Assembly: GCA_017860085.1 (NCBI GenBank)
Contig: JAFNAJ010000213.1
Location: 1 to 5,373, forward strand
Reading direction: 5' to 3'
Length of the DNA: 5,373 nucleotides
DNA from: Acidobacteriota bacterium
GTDB lineage: Bacteria > Acidobacteriota > Vicinamibacteria > Vicinamibacterales > JAFNAJ01
The position numbers and the translations under genes are program-made. Below, piece after piece: positions 4,973 through 5,373 of the stretch (the first letter of the stretch is position 1; every line of letters starts with the position of its first letter). Under the pieces are notes generated by a model that saw only the letters and a list, made by a program, of their open reading frames with translations, made no database searches and was not told the origin of the DNA.

Positions 4973-5373
4973 CAAGGCGAACGTAACACACAACTCCGGA
5001 CCCTGATAGGTCGCGCCCATGTCGAAGCGCTCGTGGATGCTCTTGATCAGGTACGGCCGAAGACCGGGGCGGAAGGTCAGCTCGTTGGTCCGCAGGTCGT
5101 CGGTCTGCATGGTCATGCCGACGGTCACCTCGCCGGTGAGGTCGATCCAGGGGCTCGGGTGGTATTCGACCATCGGCGTGATGTCGAGGGTTCGCCACCC
5201 CGGCTCCCCGGAGACCAGGACCTTCGGCTCGAAGTCGAAATCGAGGAGAAGCTCCTCGCCGCGGACCCAGCCGATCGTGAAGTTCGCTCACGCCTGGGTC
5301 TCAGGGTCGTCCGCGACGGCAAGCAACGCCGCGAGCACGAGCAGCACCAACTCCGACGCGCGGAAAGCGCCCC
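4970..5373 (-). pseudogene. Signal-peptide-bearing envelope protein gene interrupted by in-frame TGA (5' end off window)
   Basis: One frame runs from the right edge (5371) to TGA at 4972-4970, broken only by TGA at 5290-5288. Before the break lie 27 residues with a signal-peptide-like core (ELVLLVLAALLAVA) followed by DDPETQA. After it come 105 residues: ANFTIGWVRGEELLLDFDFE, then PKVLVSGEPGWRTLDITP, MVEYHPSPWIDLTGEVTVG and a stretch ending LCVTFAL. The alternating pattern resembles the N-terminal half of DUF2490-like outer-membrane proteins. The signal peptide and mature barrel lie in the same frame across the TGA, and a Trp (TGG) there would read QAWANFTIGW, so a single-base nonsense change is the simplest reading. 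A shorter product could start at ATG 5173 (67 residues), but it would lack a signal peptide. The mature part, about 113 residues, is also short for the family. Other genes here use TGA as stop, so recoding of TGA throughout the genome is unlikely. The next gene's ribosome binding site overlaps its tandem stops. Confidence 0.62.

Noticed and set aside
5288..5290. Selenocysteine as the meaning of the in-frame TGA
   Set aside because: The context (signal peptide followed by an outer-membrane-like strand) is not that of any selenoprotein family I know, and I could not identify a convincing SECIS-type hairpin just after the codon. A lost Trp codon explains it more simply.

Overview
This is a high-GC bacterial window: codons mostly end in G or C, and GTG or TTG starts are plausible. 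Signal peptides followed by beta-rich proteins show an outer membrane, so the host is a diderm (Gram-negative-type) organism. A soil or subsurface lineage such as Rokubacteria or a deltaproteobacterium-like group would fit the protein style, but that is an impression and cannot be proven from the sequence. Every recognisable gene concerns the cell envelope. I see no tRNA, rRNA, CRISPR array, transposase or phage gene.

Layout. Plus strand: the 3' end of an AI-2E/PerM-family transporter (1-273); a 333-base gap with a hairpin near its start and an AT-rich promoter-like stretch near its end; then a compact apparent operon of an HdeD/DUF308 six-helix membrane protein (607-1182), an unrecognised 65-residue membrane protein (1190-1387) and a cardiolipin synthase-type phospholipase D protein with two intact HKD motifs (1422-2936). 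A 274-base convergent gap (2937-3210) holds no convincing gene. Minus strand, transcribed from the right edge leftwards: a broken envelope-protein gene (4970-5373), a DUF2490-like outer-membrane protein (4189-4953) and another secreted beta-barrel protein (3211-4068).

The plus-strand trio looks like an inner-membrane set: a cardiolipin-making enzyme co-transcribed with an HdeD-type protein and a small membrane partner, plausibly for membrane or acid/envelope stress. The minus-strand trio looks like consecutive outer-membrane proteins of unknown role.

The most notable observation is at the right edge. One reading frame runs from a signal-peptide-like segment through an in-frame TGA (5288-5290) into 105 further residues of beta-barrel-like protein. 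The TGA sits between a Gln-Ala and an Ala-Asn-Phe, where a Trp (TGG) would fit, suggesting a one-base nonsense mutation, a sequencing error or, less likely, readthrough. I found no convincing new multi-gene system; the small protein between hdeD-like and cls-like genes is the best candidate for an undescribed component.
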